Shown here: in pieces, positions 63,828-64,000 of the stretch
How positions within the stretch are numbered: position 1 is the stretch's first letter
How the letters are laid out: each line of letters opens with the position of its first letter
From: Methylobacterium goesingense
Lineage (GTDB): Bacteria; Pseudomonadota; Alphaproteobacteria; Rhizobiales; Beijerinckiaceae
Length of the DNA: 64,000 nt
Reading direction: 5' to 3'
Assembly (NCBI RefSeq): GCF_022179225.1
Contig: NZ_BPQL01000016.1
Coordinates: 24,067 to 88,066 of the forward strand
Position numbers and translations under genes: made by a program
Notes under the pieces: generated by a model
What the model saw: the letters and a program-made list of their open reading frames with translations, nothing else
Told to the model about the DNA's origin: nothing
Database searches by the model: none

Positions 63828-64000
63828 GGGCGCGAGTGATACGGCTTCGCCCGCTCGCGGGAAACTGCCTTCTCCGGATACCCTCATCCCACCCCTCCCC
63901 ACGCGCTCGACGGAGCGGATCGTAGGGAGTTGAACGTTGCACGTGTCTGGCAGGCGGATGACGGTTTGGTCATGTCCGCAGACACGCGAACGCCCGCGAC

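Overview
The window is a high-GC chromosomal segment made almost entirely of housekeeping genes. Several gene orders point to an alphaproteobacterium of the Hyphomicrobiales (Rhizobiales): ubiG / lysC-ptsP-prfA-prmC-DUF4167, tsaD-gpsA diverging from hemD-mitofilin-hemY, and rsmH-ftsL-ftsI-murE-murF-mraY-murD. Codon use and several accessory proteins look most like Methylobacterium or Methylorubrum. The genus is inference from recall; no database search was run. I see no prophage, insertion sequence, CRISPR array, tRNA or rRNA. The one RNA gene I can support is RNase P RNA (rnpB).

Layout. 1-4012: a small exported protein, a PfkB-type sugar/nucleoside kinase, a quinone oxidoreductase, a YbhB-like protein and ubiG. 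4231-11642: lysC, ptsP (nitrogen PTS enzyme I), prfA, prmC and the repeat-rich DUF4167 gene behind a long leader. 11664-19833: a methyltransferase-like protein, a YqaE/Pmp3 peptide, a molybdopterin oxidoreductase with its flavin reductase, a GFA-fold protein with an altered zinc motif, an FAD oxidase, a DEAD-box helicase and two unrecognised proteins. 19974-22138: a NarL-type two-component pair. 22143-25992 (minus): tsaD, a GNAT protein, gpsA, an OGFr-like protein and an EVE-domain protein. 26138-31010 (plus): hemD, a mitofilin-like protein and hemY, closed by strong hairpins.

31180-41518: DUF2336, DUF1491, a peptidoglycan-binding membrane protein, a DivJ-like kinase, the decayed remains of a cytochrome bd/CIO-type oxidase operon (cydB with two frameshifts and an internal deletion, then a DUF2474 gene with a nonsense codon), the dgcN-dgcA D-glutamate pair, a zeta-class GST/maleylacetoacetate isomerase, and type II NADH dehydrogenase with a small partner gene. 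41529-51755 (minus): the division/cell-wall (dcw) cluster from rsmH to murD, tightly overlapped, without mraZ at its head and with an O-antigen-ligase-like gene where ftsW would be expected. 52135-52562 (minus): rnpB. 52754-63827: a 57-residue protein, glyoxalase I, aminopeptidase N, a PleC-like PAS kinase, glnE, and an OmpR/EnvZ-type pair.

The genes mostly serve core growth: cell-wall precursor synthesis and septation, tetrapyrrole synthesis, t6A and peptide-release functions, and nitrogen signalling (ptsP, glnE). Regulatory kinases are well represented, with four sensor kinases, two of them resembling Caulobacter cell-cycle kinases. The clearest unusual signal is the relic quinol oxidase locus at 36134-36868. 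Other points worth checking are the altered zinc ligand in the GFA protein, the rearranged ends of the dcw cluster, the missing hemC beside hemD, and a DUF4167 gene carrying in-frame 15-bp tandem repeats. I found no convincing wholly new multi-gene system.
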